The notes below the pieces were generated by a model that was not told the DNA's origin, searched no databases, and worked only from the letters and a program-made list of their open reading frames with translations. From contig JAKVCP010000018.1 in assembly GCA_022448925.1 (NCBI GenBank), positions 1-50,002 on the forward strand: 50,002 nucleotides of DNA, read 5' to 3'. A program made the position numbers and the translations under genes. Shown piece by piece: positions 8,874 to 17,432 of the stretch. The stretch's first letter is position 1. Each line of letters starts with the position of its first letter. This stretch comes from Paracoccaceae bacterium. Its GTDB lineage: Bacteria; Pseudomonadota; Alphaproteobacteria; Rhodobacterales; Rhodobacteraceae.

Positions 8874-11636
8874 ATGAAGAAACGCGCAACACTTTGGACA
8901 GGGCTGACGCTGGCTGCAACTTTGACATTGCCACATTGGGGTCAGGCTCAACAGGGTCGCACCCTTGAATTGTCCTTCACGCCGCCGCTGATGGAACCGC
9001 AAGACATCTGCAGTCCCTTCGCCCGGGCTCGCAACCGCGATGACCTGTCATTTGGGGATGGCGCCGAACGTCTGTCAGACAATTTGCGCCGCCGTTACCT
9101 GTCCCGTGACATTCAGCGCTATCAAGCCCGGGACCCGGACCTGTTTTTTGATTTTGTGGATGAGCTGATCACGCGGCTTGCCTCATTGGATGAAGATTTC
9201 GCCGGCAACGAGGAGCTTCTGGCGCGGATCAACCTGTTCGTAGACGCCGGTCGGTTCGATGAACTTCAGGCGGTCGGTCTGATCGATCAGCTGCGCGATC
9301 GGCAAGACCAGCTGACGAACAACCAATTGTTGGTGCTGGCACAGTTCTACATGAACGGAATAGGTGTCTCGCCGGACAAACCCTACGCCCGCGAGCTGAT
9401 CCGGGATGCGGCCTTTGGGGGCAACGCCAACGCGCTTTTGAACCTTGCCCGCATGGAACTCGAAGGCAACCCGATCGAGGGATGGGATGCACCGTTGGAC
9501 TTGACGGTGACCATGGCGTTTGGCGGGTTGCTGGGTCAGTTGAACGCCGGCGTCTGCCGTCGGGCCGAACGCATTGCCCGCGAATACCTGAGCGGCGACA
9601 TCGTCTCGCCCAACCCACGGTTGGCCTATGCCTGGTACAAGTTCTCTGCCGACATGGGGGGGGCCGAGGGCGCATGGCGGATCGTTGAGCTGCATCTGGA
9701 CGCCGATGCCATCGAAAAAGACCAGGACGTCATGATGCACTACCTGCGCCTTGCAGTTGAGCGCGGGATTTCGCTGGACGATGCCGAGGTCGAGGCTCTG
9801 AAGTCTGCCGGTGATGTGGAAGAGGCCGAACTTCTGCGGATACTTGGCTATAACTTCAGCGCGGACACGGGCCGCAACCGCCCATCGCTGTCATCCTATT
9901 TCCAGTTGGCCGTGAACCTCGATGGTATCGAGGCAGACGAAGAAAGCCTGTATCTTGAATATTTGTATGAGTTGACCGCTCTACAGAACGCGCCCGGCTT
10001 CATTCACACAACGCTGGGCAAAGAGGTGCTGGTTCGCCGCGGGCGCTGGAAGGGTGAAGCCGAGGCGTTGGAGCATTTTGAGGTGGCCCATGCCAAGGGT
10101 GACCCCGAGGCCACGCAGACCTTGGCGCTGATGTTGATGCGCTACCGTGACGATGAAGTTCAAGTGAACCGTGCGGTCAACCTGTTGATGGAAACCGTGG
10201 ATCGCTGGGGCATGGAAAGCTCGTTGAATGAGTTGGACAACCTCTATCGCTGCAAGGTCAATGATGCGCCGCGTTTGCGCGAAGCGAACGCCTGGGCGGA
10301 CATGTACCGCGCCGCGCAATATGATACGGTCCAGGTCAGTGCGACTGATCTTTTGGCTTTGGATCCGTTCAAAGAGCCTGAAGTTCTGGCGCAGATCCAG
10401 GCACAGGCCTTGTCTGGGCGGACAAGTTCCCTCGCGCATTGGGTCGAACGCATTCAGGTCAACCCCTGGGCAAGCGACAGCATGCACCGTTTGTGGGCGG
10501 CACGCCTTGATCGGTCCGATCAGGGGCTTGAAAGCTTTGCCGAGCTTGAGTTTGCATTGGCGACCAACCCCGCAGAGCGCGCTCTGGCGGTCGAACTGTT
10601 CCGCCGGGTTTACCTGAACAACGGGGTGACCACAGCCCTTGACCTGGCGATCGCCTTGACCGAGGACAATGCGCGTGATCCTAAGATTGCCGAGGAAATT
10701 CTTGACCTTCTGACGCGTGCGGGCAACCGCGGCGAGGGGGCGGCGATGCGATTGAAAGCGCGCCTCTTGGCGTTGGGGCCCAACCCCATCGATCCGATCG
10801 AGACCTTCCGCGAGTTCGAAGAGCAGATCGAGAACCGTGGCGACTTTTTGGCGCTGATGTTTGCCATGCCCTACATTGCGCGAGAAAAGGTCGATGACTA
10901 CGTCGATCGCGCCGTTTCTCTGATGAACTGTGGCACCAAGGATGTCGATGAACTGGGCGATATCTATGCCATTTGGCGCGACAGTGAGATGTCGTTTCAC
11001 TGGCGCACCGTAGGCCTGCATTTCGAAGGCGGGCATACGCTGTCGAAACTGCGCTTGTCGAATGCCCAGATGGGTGCCTACACTCAGGGCGCCGCGCCGA
11101 CCGAACTGGATGTTTACCAACGCGCGCTGGCCGAAGGAGATCGGTCTGCCCATCGTCGGCTGTTCAAGCTGACATCCGACCCTGACCTGCGCACCTATGA
11201 TCCGGCTGTGGCGGCGGATCACATGTTGGCAGTTGTCACCAACCCCGGACCGGGGGACGAGGCCTGGGCGCTGTCGACCTTCCGCAAGGCGGATGAAGAT
11301 GTCCAAAGGCTGGTCAACCGGAGGTACGACATCTCGCAGTTGTATGTTTCGGCAGCTCAACGCGGTGATGTTGCGGCCAAGCTGGAATTCGGTCTGCTTT
11401 TGCGAAAAACCGCCAAGACCCAACGGGATTTGATCAATTCTGCGCGCTGGCTCAAAGAGGCGGCAGAAAATGGCGATACCGAAGCCATGACCGAACTGGG
11501 CTACGCCCAGGCCTATGGCATCGGTGTATCTCGCAACCTCACAGAAGCTCTGGACTGGCTCGATAAAGCCGCAGCCCTTGGACACAACCGGGCGCAGGGT
11601 ATTGCGTCCATTCTCAGACTGGGAACCACTCAATGA
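8874..11636 (+). CDS. Very long Sel1/TPR-repeat periplasmic protein, AlgK-like
   Basis: The 920-residue product has a signal peptide (MKKRATLWTGLTLAATLTLPHWGQA) and is otherwise almost all alpha-helical repeats. Clear Sel1 repeats appear at about 150-205 (LAQFYMNGIGVSPDKPYARELIRDAA), about 240-285 and at the C-terminus about 840-910 (LGYAQAYGIGVSRNLTEALDWLDKAA). In Pseudomonas, AlgK is a Sel1/TPR lipoprotein of roughly half this length that joins the outer-membrane porin AlgE to the periplasmic complex. This protein has no lipobox cysteine after the signal peptide, so it should be soluble in the periplasm rather than lipid-anchored. It starts 13 bp after the algX-like stop and overlaps the algL-like start by 4 bp. 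The AlgK assignment rests on repeat type and position, not on close similarity. Confidence 0.8.
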   Translation: MKKRATLWTGLTLAATLTLPHWGQAQQGRTLELSFTPPLMEPQDICSPFARARNRDDLSFGDGAERLSDNLRRRYLSRDIQRYQARDPDLFFDFVDELITRLASLDEDFAGNEELLARINLFVDAGRFDELQAVGLIDQLRDRQDQLTNNQLLVLAQFYMNGIGVSPDKPYARELIRDAAFGGNANALLNLARMELEGNPIEGWDAPLDLTVTMAFGGLLGQLNAGVCRRAERIAREYLSGDIVSPNPRLAYAWYKFSADMGGAEGAWRIVELHLDADAIEKDQDVMMHYLRLAVERGISLDDAEVEALKSAGDVEEAELLRILGYNFSADTGRNRPSLSSYFQLAVNLDGIEADEESLYLEYLYELTALQNAPGFIHTTLGKEVLVRRGRWKGEAEALEHFEVAHAKGDPEATQTLALMLMRYRDDEVQVNRAVNLLMETVDRWGMESSLNELDNLYRCKVNDAPRLREANAWADMYRAAQYDTVQVSATDLLALDPFKEPEVLAQIQAQALSGRTSSLAHWVERIQVNPWASDSMHRLWAARLDRSDQGLESFAELEFALATNPAERALAVELFRRVYLNNGVTTALDLAIALTEDNARDPKIAEEILDLLTRAGNRGEGAAMRLKARLLALGPNPIDPIETFREFEEQIENRGDFLALMFAMPYIAREKVDDYVDRAVSLMNCGTKDVDELGDIYAIWRDSEMSFHWRTVGLHFEGGHTLSKLRLSNAQMGAYTQGAAPTELDVYQRALAEGDRSAHRRLFKLTSDPDLRTYDPAVAADHMLAVVTNPGPGDEAWALSTFRKADEDVQRLVNRRYDISQLYVSAAQRGDVAAKLEFGLLLRKTAKTQRDLINSARWLKEAAENGDTEAMTELGYAQAYGIGVSRNLTEALDWLDKAAALGHNRAQGIASILRLGTTQ

Positions 11637-12685
11637 CGTTTTTGAAAACCTCTGCCTGCCTTTTTTTTGTCAGTTTTTCATTGTTCTCGATCTCGACCCG
11701 CCCGGCAGAGGCTGCAGGAATGTTCCTGTGCCTTTCTCCGCCTGATCCGGTCTATACCTTGGCCTATGGCAGCCGCTATGCAGATGGGGATGCCAGCCGC
11801 TCGACCATCAATGCCGCACGGAACGCTGAGGCCAAAGAGGCGCTTGAGCCGGTTGACAACTTTCTGCGTGACGTCTCTGAAATGGCCAACAAGATCTACG
11901 ACCCGGATTTGGATAAAGGGGTGGTGGCAAATTGCACGATGTCGCATATCGCGACCTGGGCGCGCGCAAATGCTTTGGCGGATCTGCAATCACAGACGGC
12001 CAAGATGACAATCGGATCCCGTTTGGCTTCACTCGGCATGGTGATCTTGCAGATCGAGCCCTATGCCGCGTCGCAGGCGGACCGGGAAATCGTAAAGACC
12101 TGGTTGGCCGGTCTCATGGAACGTCAGATGGAGTTCTGGGAACGTGATGCCCCGGATGGGGCCAGCCAGGGCAATCTGCGTGCCTGGTCGGCAATGGCGG
12201 GCGCAGCGATTGCGGCGTACACCAACGATCCGGTTGTGCGGGGATGGGCGGCTTGGTCGACAAATTACATCCTGTGCACCGCAGATGCTGACGGCGCACT
12301 GCCACAAGAGATGAGCCGCGGCAAACTTGCGCTGCATTACCAGTTGCATGCCATCGCACCTTTGACCGTGTCCTCGGTGCTGCTGGAACGGCAGGGGGTG
12401 CGCATCGCCGGTCGTTGCGAAGATGCACTGCGCCGGGTCGTCAGCTTTGCCGTGAACGATTTGCAAACAGGCCAAATGACGGCCCAAAAAGCCGGACGGG
12501 TGCAAAGCTTTTTTGATGGATCTGCTCAGATAAAGGCCTGGAACCTCGCCTGGCTTGAAGCCTATCTGACGCTTGATAACGACCGACAGTTGGACGCCCT
12601 TGCAGAGCGATATCGCCCTCTTGGCTACTCTAAATTGGGCGGCAACCAGACCAAGATCTGGAATGAAATGCGTCGCCAATTCTAG
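11633..12685 (+). CDS. AlgL-like (PL5 alginate lyase family) protein lacking Asn-His catalytic pair
   Basis: AlgL is a periplasmic polysaccharide lyase of family PL5 that clears or trims alginate during export. The 350-residue product has a signal peptide (about 1-28, ending PAEA) and aligns along its length with AlgL: YTLAYGSRYADGDASRSTIN near the N-terminus, CTMSHIATWARANAL in the middle and EMSRGKLALHYQLHAIAPL. Known PL5 active sites use Asn-His (NNH motif), Arg and Tyr. The Arg and Tyr are kept in EMSRGKLALHY, but the NNHSYW stretch aligns with ASQGNL, so Asn and His are gone. The protein may bind polymer without cutting it (inference). It is the last gene of the operon and is followed by a terminator hairpin. 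Confidence 0.78.
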   Translation: MTFLKTSACLFFVSFSLFSISTRPAEAAGMFLCLSPPDPVYTLAYGSRYADGDASRSTINAARNAEAKEALEPVDNFLRDVSEMANKIYDPDLDKGVVANCTMSHIATWARANALADLQSQTAKMTIGSRLASLGMVILQIEPYAASQADREIVKTWLAGLMERQMEFWERDAPDGASQGNLRAWSAMAGAAIAAYTNDPVVRGWAAWSTNYILCTADADGALPQEMSRGKLALHYQLHAIAPLTVSSVLLERQGVRIAGRCEDALRRVVSFAVNDLQTGQMTAQKAGRVQSFFDGSAQIKAWNLAWLEAYLTLDNDRQLDALAERYRPLGYSKLGGNQTKIWNEMRRQF

Positions 12686-12707
12686 CGATGCTGCGTGTCA
12701 TGCGCCA

Positions 12708-12738
12708 GGGTCGCCTACTTAAGGCGGCCCCCCTTTTA
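12708..12738 (+). terminator. Rho-independent terminator of the alginate-type operon
   Basis: The stem GGGTCGCCT / AGGCGGCCC (nine pairs, one of them a T-G wobble) closes a 5-nt loop ACTTA and is followed by CCCTTTT. It lies 22 bp after the algL-like stop and reaches into the stop codon of the convergent methyltransferase gene. Confidence 0.75.
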
Positions 12739-13887
12739 TGGCAGCGGTGCGGTGTGTGACAGGCGGACTTTCAGGCCGCCATGTGCCACCAGGGGGCCGG
12801 GTGGTTTGAAGGGCAGTCCCGTGGCGCGGGCCAAGCCCCCTTCGGCGGTGACAATCCCCACGCGCCAACCTGAAAAATGTGTTTTCAATACGTCGCCGAT
12901 GCTGTTGTACAGCCCATAGAGCAACGACTTGTTGCCGATCCGTCCTCCATAAGGCGGGTTCAGAATGACCAGGCCCGGCCCGGCTGCCGGGGGGCGCGCC
13001 TCTGAGATCGGCTGGGTAGCAAACTGAGTCCAGTTTGAGACGCCAGCCCGCTCTGCATTGGCGTGACACATTCTGATGGCCCCGCTGTCGCGATCAAATC
13101 CGAAGAATCGGCATTCAGGCGTCTTGTCACCCGACTCAGACTTTAGGGCGGACCAGGCATCGGCATCAAAGTTTGCCAAGCGTTCGAAGCTGAACCCGCG
13201 TGATCGACCCGCCGCAAGACCAGCTGCGATCTCGGCGGCCTCGATCACGAAGGTCCCGGATCCACACATCGGATCAAGCACTGGTTCATCCCCGCGGTAA
13301 CCCGCCTGCCGCAAGAACAGCGCGGCCATCGTTTCGCGCATGGGGGCCTTGTTGACTGCAACCTTGTGGCCGCGTTTGTGCAGCGAGATGCCAGATGTAT
13401 CCAGACTGAGCGTCACCAGATTGTCGTCGATGCGCACCTTCAACACCAGATCTGCCGCGGCCGAGATCGGCGCTCCGAGTTCTTCGGCGATTGCGCGCTC
13501 CAGGCGCTGGGTCGCTGCACCGGCATGATAGATCTTGGACTTGCGGCAGGTGACCTCGACCTTGATGGCTTGATCAGGACGCAGGAGCGTTGACCAAGGA
13601 AACTTCCTGGCGCGCTTGTCAAGCTGGGCCAGATGAAAGGCCCTGAATTGTCCGATCCGTGCCAGCACCCGTGTCGCACCGCGCAAACGCAGATTGGCCT
13701 GCATCACGTCCTGCCAGGTGCCACGGAATGTGACCCCCCCGGGGCTGGTGACAGGCTGGGAAAAGCCGGCCTCGCGGGCCTCTGTGGCAAGCTGTGCCTC
13801 AAGTCCGGGTGCGCAGATCAGAAAGATCTCGAACGTTTCAGACGACAGCGACAGCGCGGGTTCGGGCATTTTCGGAGTATCCACCAT
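12736..13887 (-). CDS. THUMP-domain class I rRNA methyltransferase (RlmL/COG0116 type)
   Basis: The product should methylate a guanine N2 of large-subunit rRNA using S-adenosylmethionine, as RlmL-type enzymes do. An N-terminal THUMP domain (about 20-150, FEIFLICAPGLEAQLATEA at its start) precedes a Rossmann methyltransferase domain with DPMCGSGTFVIEAAE (SAM loop, about 205) and the catalytic NPPYGG motif near residue 320. The length of about 384 residues matches the single-domain RlmL-like proteins rather than the fused RlmKL. No strong Shine-Dalgarno is seen: ATG 13887 and ATG 13869 are both possible, and the much longer upstream frame has no family similarity. It converges on the alginate-type operon. 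Confidence 0.87.
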   Translation of the reverse strand: MVDTPKMPEPALSLSSETFEIFLICAPGLEAQLATEAREAGFSQPVTSPGGVTFRGTWQDVMQANLRLRGATRVLARIGQFRAFHLAQLDKRARKFPWSTLLRPDQAIKVEVTCRKSKIYHAGAATQRLERAIAEELGAPISAAADLVLKVRIDDNLVTLSLDTSGISLHKRGHKVAVNKAPMRETMAALFLRQAGYRGDEPVLDPMCGSGTFVIEAAEIAAGLAAGRSRGFSFERLANFDADAWSALKSESGDKTPECRFFGFDRDSGAIRMCHANAERAGVSNWTQFATQPISEARPPAAGPGLVILNPPYGGRIGNKSLLYGLYNSIGDVLKTHFSGWRVGIVTAEGGLARATGLPFKPPGPLVAHGGLKVRLSHTAPLP

Positions 13888-14097
13888 GGGTGCAGGGATA
13901 TGCCGTGAATATGGGCCAAGGGAAAGCCAAAACCGTGTGGTGTCTGTTTGACCTCGCCTTGCAAGCCGGTCAATTTTAAGGATGCGCCTCAATACCCGAT
14001 AGCTGCGTAACACGCTGAGCCTGTTCTGCAGTCTCAGAGGACGCGTTCCCCGTCCAAAGCTGATGTGCGTTGTCTGAATTTGGCGGGTAAATACGGG

Positions 14098-14181
14098 TGG
14101 TGGGCGACCTTGGAATCGAACCAAGCGTGCGTCTCCGCGAGGGAGTTACAGTCCCCTGCCACACCTTGCGGCCTGTCGCCC
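14098..14181 (-). tRNA. tRNA-Tyr (GTA)
   Basis: On the minus strand the 7-bp acceptor stem GGCGAC-type helix (14175-14181 with 14102-14108), an anticodon loop CTGTAAC with anticodon GTA, a long class-II variable arm as expected of bacterial tRNA-Tyr, a GGTTCGATTCC T-arm and an encoded CCA end (14098-14100) are all visible. The length is 84 nt with CCA. Confidence 0.95.
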
Positions 14182-14319
14182 ACACCGTACTCCCCGTCGC
14201 TCAGCTTCGGGGCGTGAGGGGTGATTACAGTTGGCGATTTGGGACGTCAACAGGAAAATCTCTTGCGCTTGCACGCGGCTCGGCGCATCAACACGCGATC
14301 TAGGACAAAGGGTCGGATC

Positions 14320-15093
14320 GTGGTGAAAAAGCCGAAGTGGGTGGTGGAAAAGGAACAGGCCAAACGTGCGGCTGCAGCTGCAACGGTTTGGCTGTTTGGC
14401 TTGCATGCTGTGCGCGACGCGTTGCAGAATCCGGCGCGGGACAAGCTGCGACTGGTCGTGACGCGCAACGCTGCCGACAAGTTGTCTGACGCGATCGCTC
14501 AATCCGGGATAGAGCCGGAATTGTCGGATCCACGCAGGTTCTCAGCTCCGCTTGATCCGCAGTCCGTACACCAGGGCGCGGCGCTGGAGGTCAAGCCATT
14601 GAACTGGGGCCGGTTGGATGACGTGGTGATGCAGGGAACTGGTGCCCCGCGTGTTGTCCTGCTGGACCGGGTTTCAGATCCGCACAATGTGGGCGCGATT
14701 TTGCGCTCGGCCGAGGTGTTTGGGGCCGCTGCAGTCATCGGGACCTTGCACCATTCAGCGCCGGAAACCGGCGCCTTGGCCAAAACGGCCAGCGGTGCCC
14801 TTGAGCGTCAGCCCTATCTCAGAGAACGCAATCTCGCCGAGACAATGGAACGCCTGCGCGACATGGGGTTCCTGATCCTGGGGCTGGATGGTGAGGCGGA
14901 TGTGACGCTGGAACAGGCTGTCGAGGGCAGAAAAGACCGCGCCCTGGCGCTGGTTATGGGGGCCGAGGGCCCGGGCTTGCGACAAAAGACGAAAGACACC
15001 TGTGATCATTTGGTCAAGATTCCGTTTGCCAAAGCATTCGGTTCTTTGAATGTTTCAAATGCAGCGGCAGTGGCCCTTTATGCGACGCGTTAA
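14320..15093 (+). CDS. rlmB: 23S rRNA 2'-O-methyltransferase, TrmH/RlmB family
   Basis: This SPOUT-class enzyme methylates a ribose 2'-OH in 23S rRNA (G2251 in E. coli). The 257-residue product has the substrate-binding N-terminal domain (LFGLHAVRDALQNPARDKLRL) and the three SPOUT motifs: LLDRVSDPHNVGAILRSAE (about 145), LALVMGAEGPGLR (about 210) and IPFAKAFGSLNVSNAAAVAL (about 235). I place the start at GTG 14320, preceded by AAAGGG at seven bases. The next codon at 14323 is also GTG, and a GTG at 14221 would add 33 residues without family similarity. It is divergent from tRNA-Tyr. Confidence 0.9.
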   Translation: MVKKPKWVVEKEQAKRAAAAATVWLFGLHAVRDALQNPARDKLRLVVTRNAADKLSDAIAQSGIEPELSDPRRFSAPLDPQSVHQGAALEVKPLNWGRLDDVVMQGTGAPRVVLLDRVSDPHNVGAILRSAEVFGAAAVIGTLHHSAPETGALAKTASGALERQPYLRERNLAETMERLRDMGFLILGLDGEADVTLEQAVEGRKDRALALVMGAEGPGLRQKTKDTCDHLVKIPFAKAFGSLNVSNAAAVALYATR

Positions 15094-15334
15094 CCCGGTC
15101 TGTGCGTGCGATCCAAGAGCTTTGGCCGCGGTCGTTCGGGCATCTGGCTGCAAAGGGGCGATTCGCGCATTCAGATGCACCAGGCCCTATCTGTCATGAT
15201 CACGCCCATGGCCTGTGGGCGGCGCCGGGCATGTGCAGTCAGGCTTGATGCAGGGAAAAAACACAAATCATCACGGACGTGTCTTCAAATTTCGAATATG
15301 CAGCTTAGGTAGGATGCCAACACAAGGAGAGACC

Positions 15335-15664
15335 ATGGCCCCGTCCACCAAAGTTGCAACCTGTTGTTATTGCGGCACCAAAGCTGCGTTGGTTTTGTCA
15401 GGGCACACCAAGCATGAACTGGTTTGCTCAAGCTGCGGGGCCCCGTTGCACGATATGAAGATGTTGCGGGCCGACCACCCTTCGGGCAGTTACAAAACCG
15501 GTAAAAAGGCCCAAAAAGTCCCAAAGCGCCCCGCCAGCCCTTCTGGTTGGGAGCATCCTGACTCTGACCGCCGCAAAAAGAAGAAAAAGCACAAAAAGCG
15601 CAAGAGCTTCGGCGCGCGCCTGTTTGAAGAGGCCTTTGACGTGCTGGAAGACATTTTCGACTAG
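15335..15664 (+). CDS. Small zinc-ribbon protein with lysine-rich tail
   Basis: The 110-residue product carries two CxxC pairs (CCYCGTKAAL and CSSCGAPL, residues about 10-36), a likely zinc ribbon. A very basic segment follows (RRKKKKKHKKRKS, about 82-94) and the tail is acidic and helical (LFEEAFDVLEDIFD). An excellent Shine-Dalgarno AAGGAGA lies 4 bp before ATG 15335. The frame is open further upstream, but this start is decisive. It may bind nucleic acid (inference from the basic tract). I know no function for the family. Confidence 0.8.
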   Translation: MAPSTKVATCCYCGTKAALVLSGHTKHELVCSSCGAPLHDMKMLRADHPSGSYKTGKKAQKVPKRPASPSGWEHPDSDRRKKKKKHKKRKSFGARLFEEAFDVLEDIFD

Positions 15665-15750
15665 GAAACTTCTTTTTCGCCACGTCGCAAGCTCTGGATA
15701 ATTACGACGCTCTGGCGTATCTGGCGAAACAGACGACGCGCGGAGGCGAC

Positions 15751-16878
15751 ATGGTAGACTACGAAAAGCCCGGCCCAGTGGAAAACGACTGGAAAGACGC
15801 GATCTCTTCGGTAGAAGAGATCATCGATGACGCTCGCAACGGCCGGATGTTCATCCTTGTGGATCATGAAGATCGCGAAAATGAGGGGGATCTGGTGATC
15901 CCGGCGCAATGGGCCACACCGGATGCAATCAATTTCATGGCGCTCTACGGGCGCGGCCTGATTTGCTTGGCCTTGCCCGGCGACCGCGTGGATGCGCTGG
16001 GCCTGGAATTGATGTCGACGCACAATTCTTCGCGGCATGAAACGGCCTTTACCGTGTCAATAGAGGCGCGCGAAGGCGTGACAACCGGCATTTCGGCAGC
16101 CGATCGGGCGCGCACCGTTTCGGTTGCGATCGATGCCTCGAAGGGGGCGGCCGATATCGCCTCGCCCGGGCATGTCTTTCCACTGCGTGCAAAGGCGGGT
16201 GGCGTGCTGGTGCGCGCTGGCCACACCGAGGCCGCAGTCGATGTCAGCCGTTTGGCTGGTTTGAACCCCTCGGGCGTGATTTGCGAGATCATGAATGAAG
16301 ACGGCAGCATGGCGCGGCTTCCAGAACTGGTCACTTTCGCCCAACGTCACGGGATCAAGATCGGAACGATCAGCGATCTGATTTCTTATCGTCGTCGCAA
16401 TGACAACCTGGTGAAGGTGCGCGATCAGCAGACCATTCAAAGTGAGTTCGGCGGTGAATGGGACATGCGAATCTACACCGATGAAACCCATGGGGACGAA
16501 CATATCGTACTGACCAAGGGCGATATCTCGGGTGAGGAGCCGGTCCTTGTGCGGATGCACGCGTTGGATCCGATGCTGGATGTGGTTGGCACGGGTCCCC
16601 GAGGTCGCGCGGCCGAGTTCGGCGATGCCATGGCTTTGGTAGCCGATGAGGGCAGAGGCGTCGTCGTGCTGTTGCGCGACACGTCGATGAAGATGGACGT
16701 TGGCGAAGGTGTCAGTCCAAAAACCTTGCGCCAATATGGCCTCGGCGCGCAGATCCTCAGTTCGTTGGGGTTGTCCAAGCTGACACTTCTGACCAATTCA
16801 CCGACGCCCAAAGTCGTCGGACTTGAGGCGTATGGCCTCGAAATTACCGGAACCCGCAAGATATCGGAGCTTGGATAA
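15751..16878 (+). CDS. ribB: 3,4-dihydroxy-2-butanone-4-phosphate synthase with inactive GTP cyclohydrolase II-like domain
   Basis: The N-terminal half (about 20-220) makes the four-carbon riboflavin precursor from ribulose-5-phosphate. Its motifs are ILVDHEDRENEGDLVIPAQ, the histidine-containing HNSSRHETAFTVSIEA and RAGHTEAAVDVSRLAG. The C-terminal 150 or so residues follow the GTP cyclohydrolase II fold, but the zinc-binding cysteines and the SxRCDC-type motif are absent, so this half cannot catalyse the GTP step. Such hybrid proteins (RibBX) are known in Proteobacteria. Ribosome site GGAGG lies 6 bp before ATG. ribH follows after 2 bp and nusB overlaps ribH, forming one operon. No FMN riboswitch is seen in the short leader. 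Confidence 0.93.
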   Translation: MVDYEKPGPVENDWKDAISSVEEIIDDARNGRMFILVDHEDRENEGDLVIPAQWATPDAINFMALYGRGLICLALPGDRVDALGLELMSTHNSSRHETAFTVSIEAREGVTTGISAADRARTVSVAIDASKGAADIASPGHVFPLRAKAGGVLVRAGHTEAAVDVSRLAGLNPSGVICEIMNEDGSMARLPELVTFAQRHGIKIGTISDLISYRRRNDNLVKVRDQQTIQSEFGGEWDMRIYTDETHGDEHIVLTKGDISGEEPVLVRMHALDPMLDVVGTGPRGRAAEFGDAMALVADEGRGVVVLLRDTSMKMDVGEGVSPKTLRQYGLGAQILSSLGLSKLTLLTNSPTPKVVGLEAYGLEITGTRKISELG

Positions 16879-16880
16879 TC

Positions 16881-17432
16881 ATGGCTGCCTTGGAAGAACA
16901 CTACACTTTGTCGCGGCCCAGCTTTGACAAGCCCGTCAAGCTGTTGATCGTTGTGGCACCTTATTACCGGCAGGTCGCTGATCAGCTGATTGCCGGTGCC
17001 AGGGCGGAAATAGAAGCTTGCGGTGGCACGCATGACACCATTGAGGTGCCAGGCGCATTGGAAGTGCCGACTGCGATCGGCATGGCCGGACGTTTGGCAA
17101 ACTATGACGGCTTTGTTGCACTTGGCTGTGTCATACGCGGCGAAACCACGCATTATGAAACCGTCTGTAACGACAGTTCACGCGGGATTACGCTCTTGGG
17201 TTTGCAAGGGTTGGCCATTGGAAACGGTATCCTGACGGTTGAAACCATGGATCAAGCCCAGGCTCGGGCCGAGGTGGCCGGGCAGAACAAAGGCGGTGGC
17301 GCCGCCGCTGCGGCCTTGCATCTGGTTGCACTTGCTCGTAATTGGGGCGGTCCGCGTAGTGGTGTTGGCTTCCAGCCCCTGCGCGACGAAATTCAGATCG
17401 CAGGTCAGACCAAGGACACGCCTTCCGCATGA
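16881..17432 (+). CDS. ribH: 6,7-dimethyl-8-ribityllumazine synthase
   Basis: RibH condenses the RibB product with the ribitylaminouracil to make lumazine, the penultimate step of riboflavin synthesis. The 183-residue protein shows the family landmarks: VVAPYYRQVADQLI (substrate loop), EVPGALEVPTAI, GCVIRGETTHYETVCNDSSRGI and GILTVETMDQAQARA. It lies between ribB and nusB in the common alphaproteobacterial order, and its stop overlaps the nusB start by 4 bp. Confidence 0.95.
   Translation: MAALEEHYTLSRPSFDKPVKLLIVVAPYYRQVADQLIAGARAEIEACGGTHDTIEVPGALEVPTAIGMAGRLANYDGFVALGCVIRGETTHYETVCNDSSRGITLLGLQGLAIGNGILTVETMDQAQARAEVAGQNKGGGAAAAALHLVALARNWGGPRSGVGFQPLRDEIQIAGQTKDTPSA

Noticed and set aside
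9981-11633. Open frame of 550 codons antisense to the Sel1 protein gene
   Set aside because: High GC makes antisense frames open; composition is unlike a folded protein and the sense strand has a signal peptide and Sel1 repeats.
1187-12685. Cellulose or other GT2-based polymer instead of an alginate-type one
   Set aside because: AlgD, Alg44-like, AlgX-like and AlgL-like proteins together point to a mannuronate polymer; BcsB/BcsZ-like genes are absent.
15665-15750. FMN riboswitch upstream of ribB
   Set aside because: The leader is only about 85 bp and lacks the conserved RFN core sequences.
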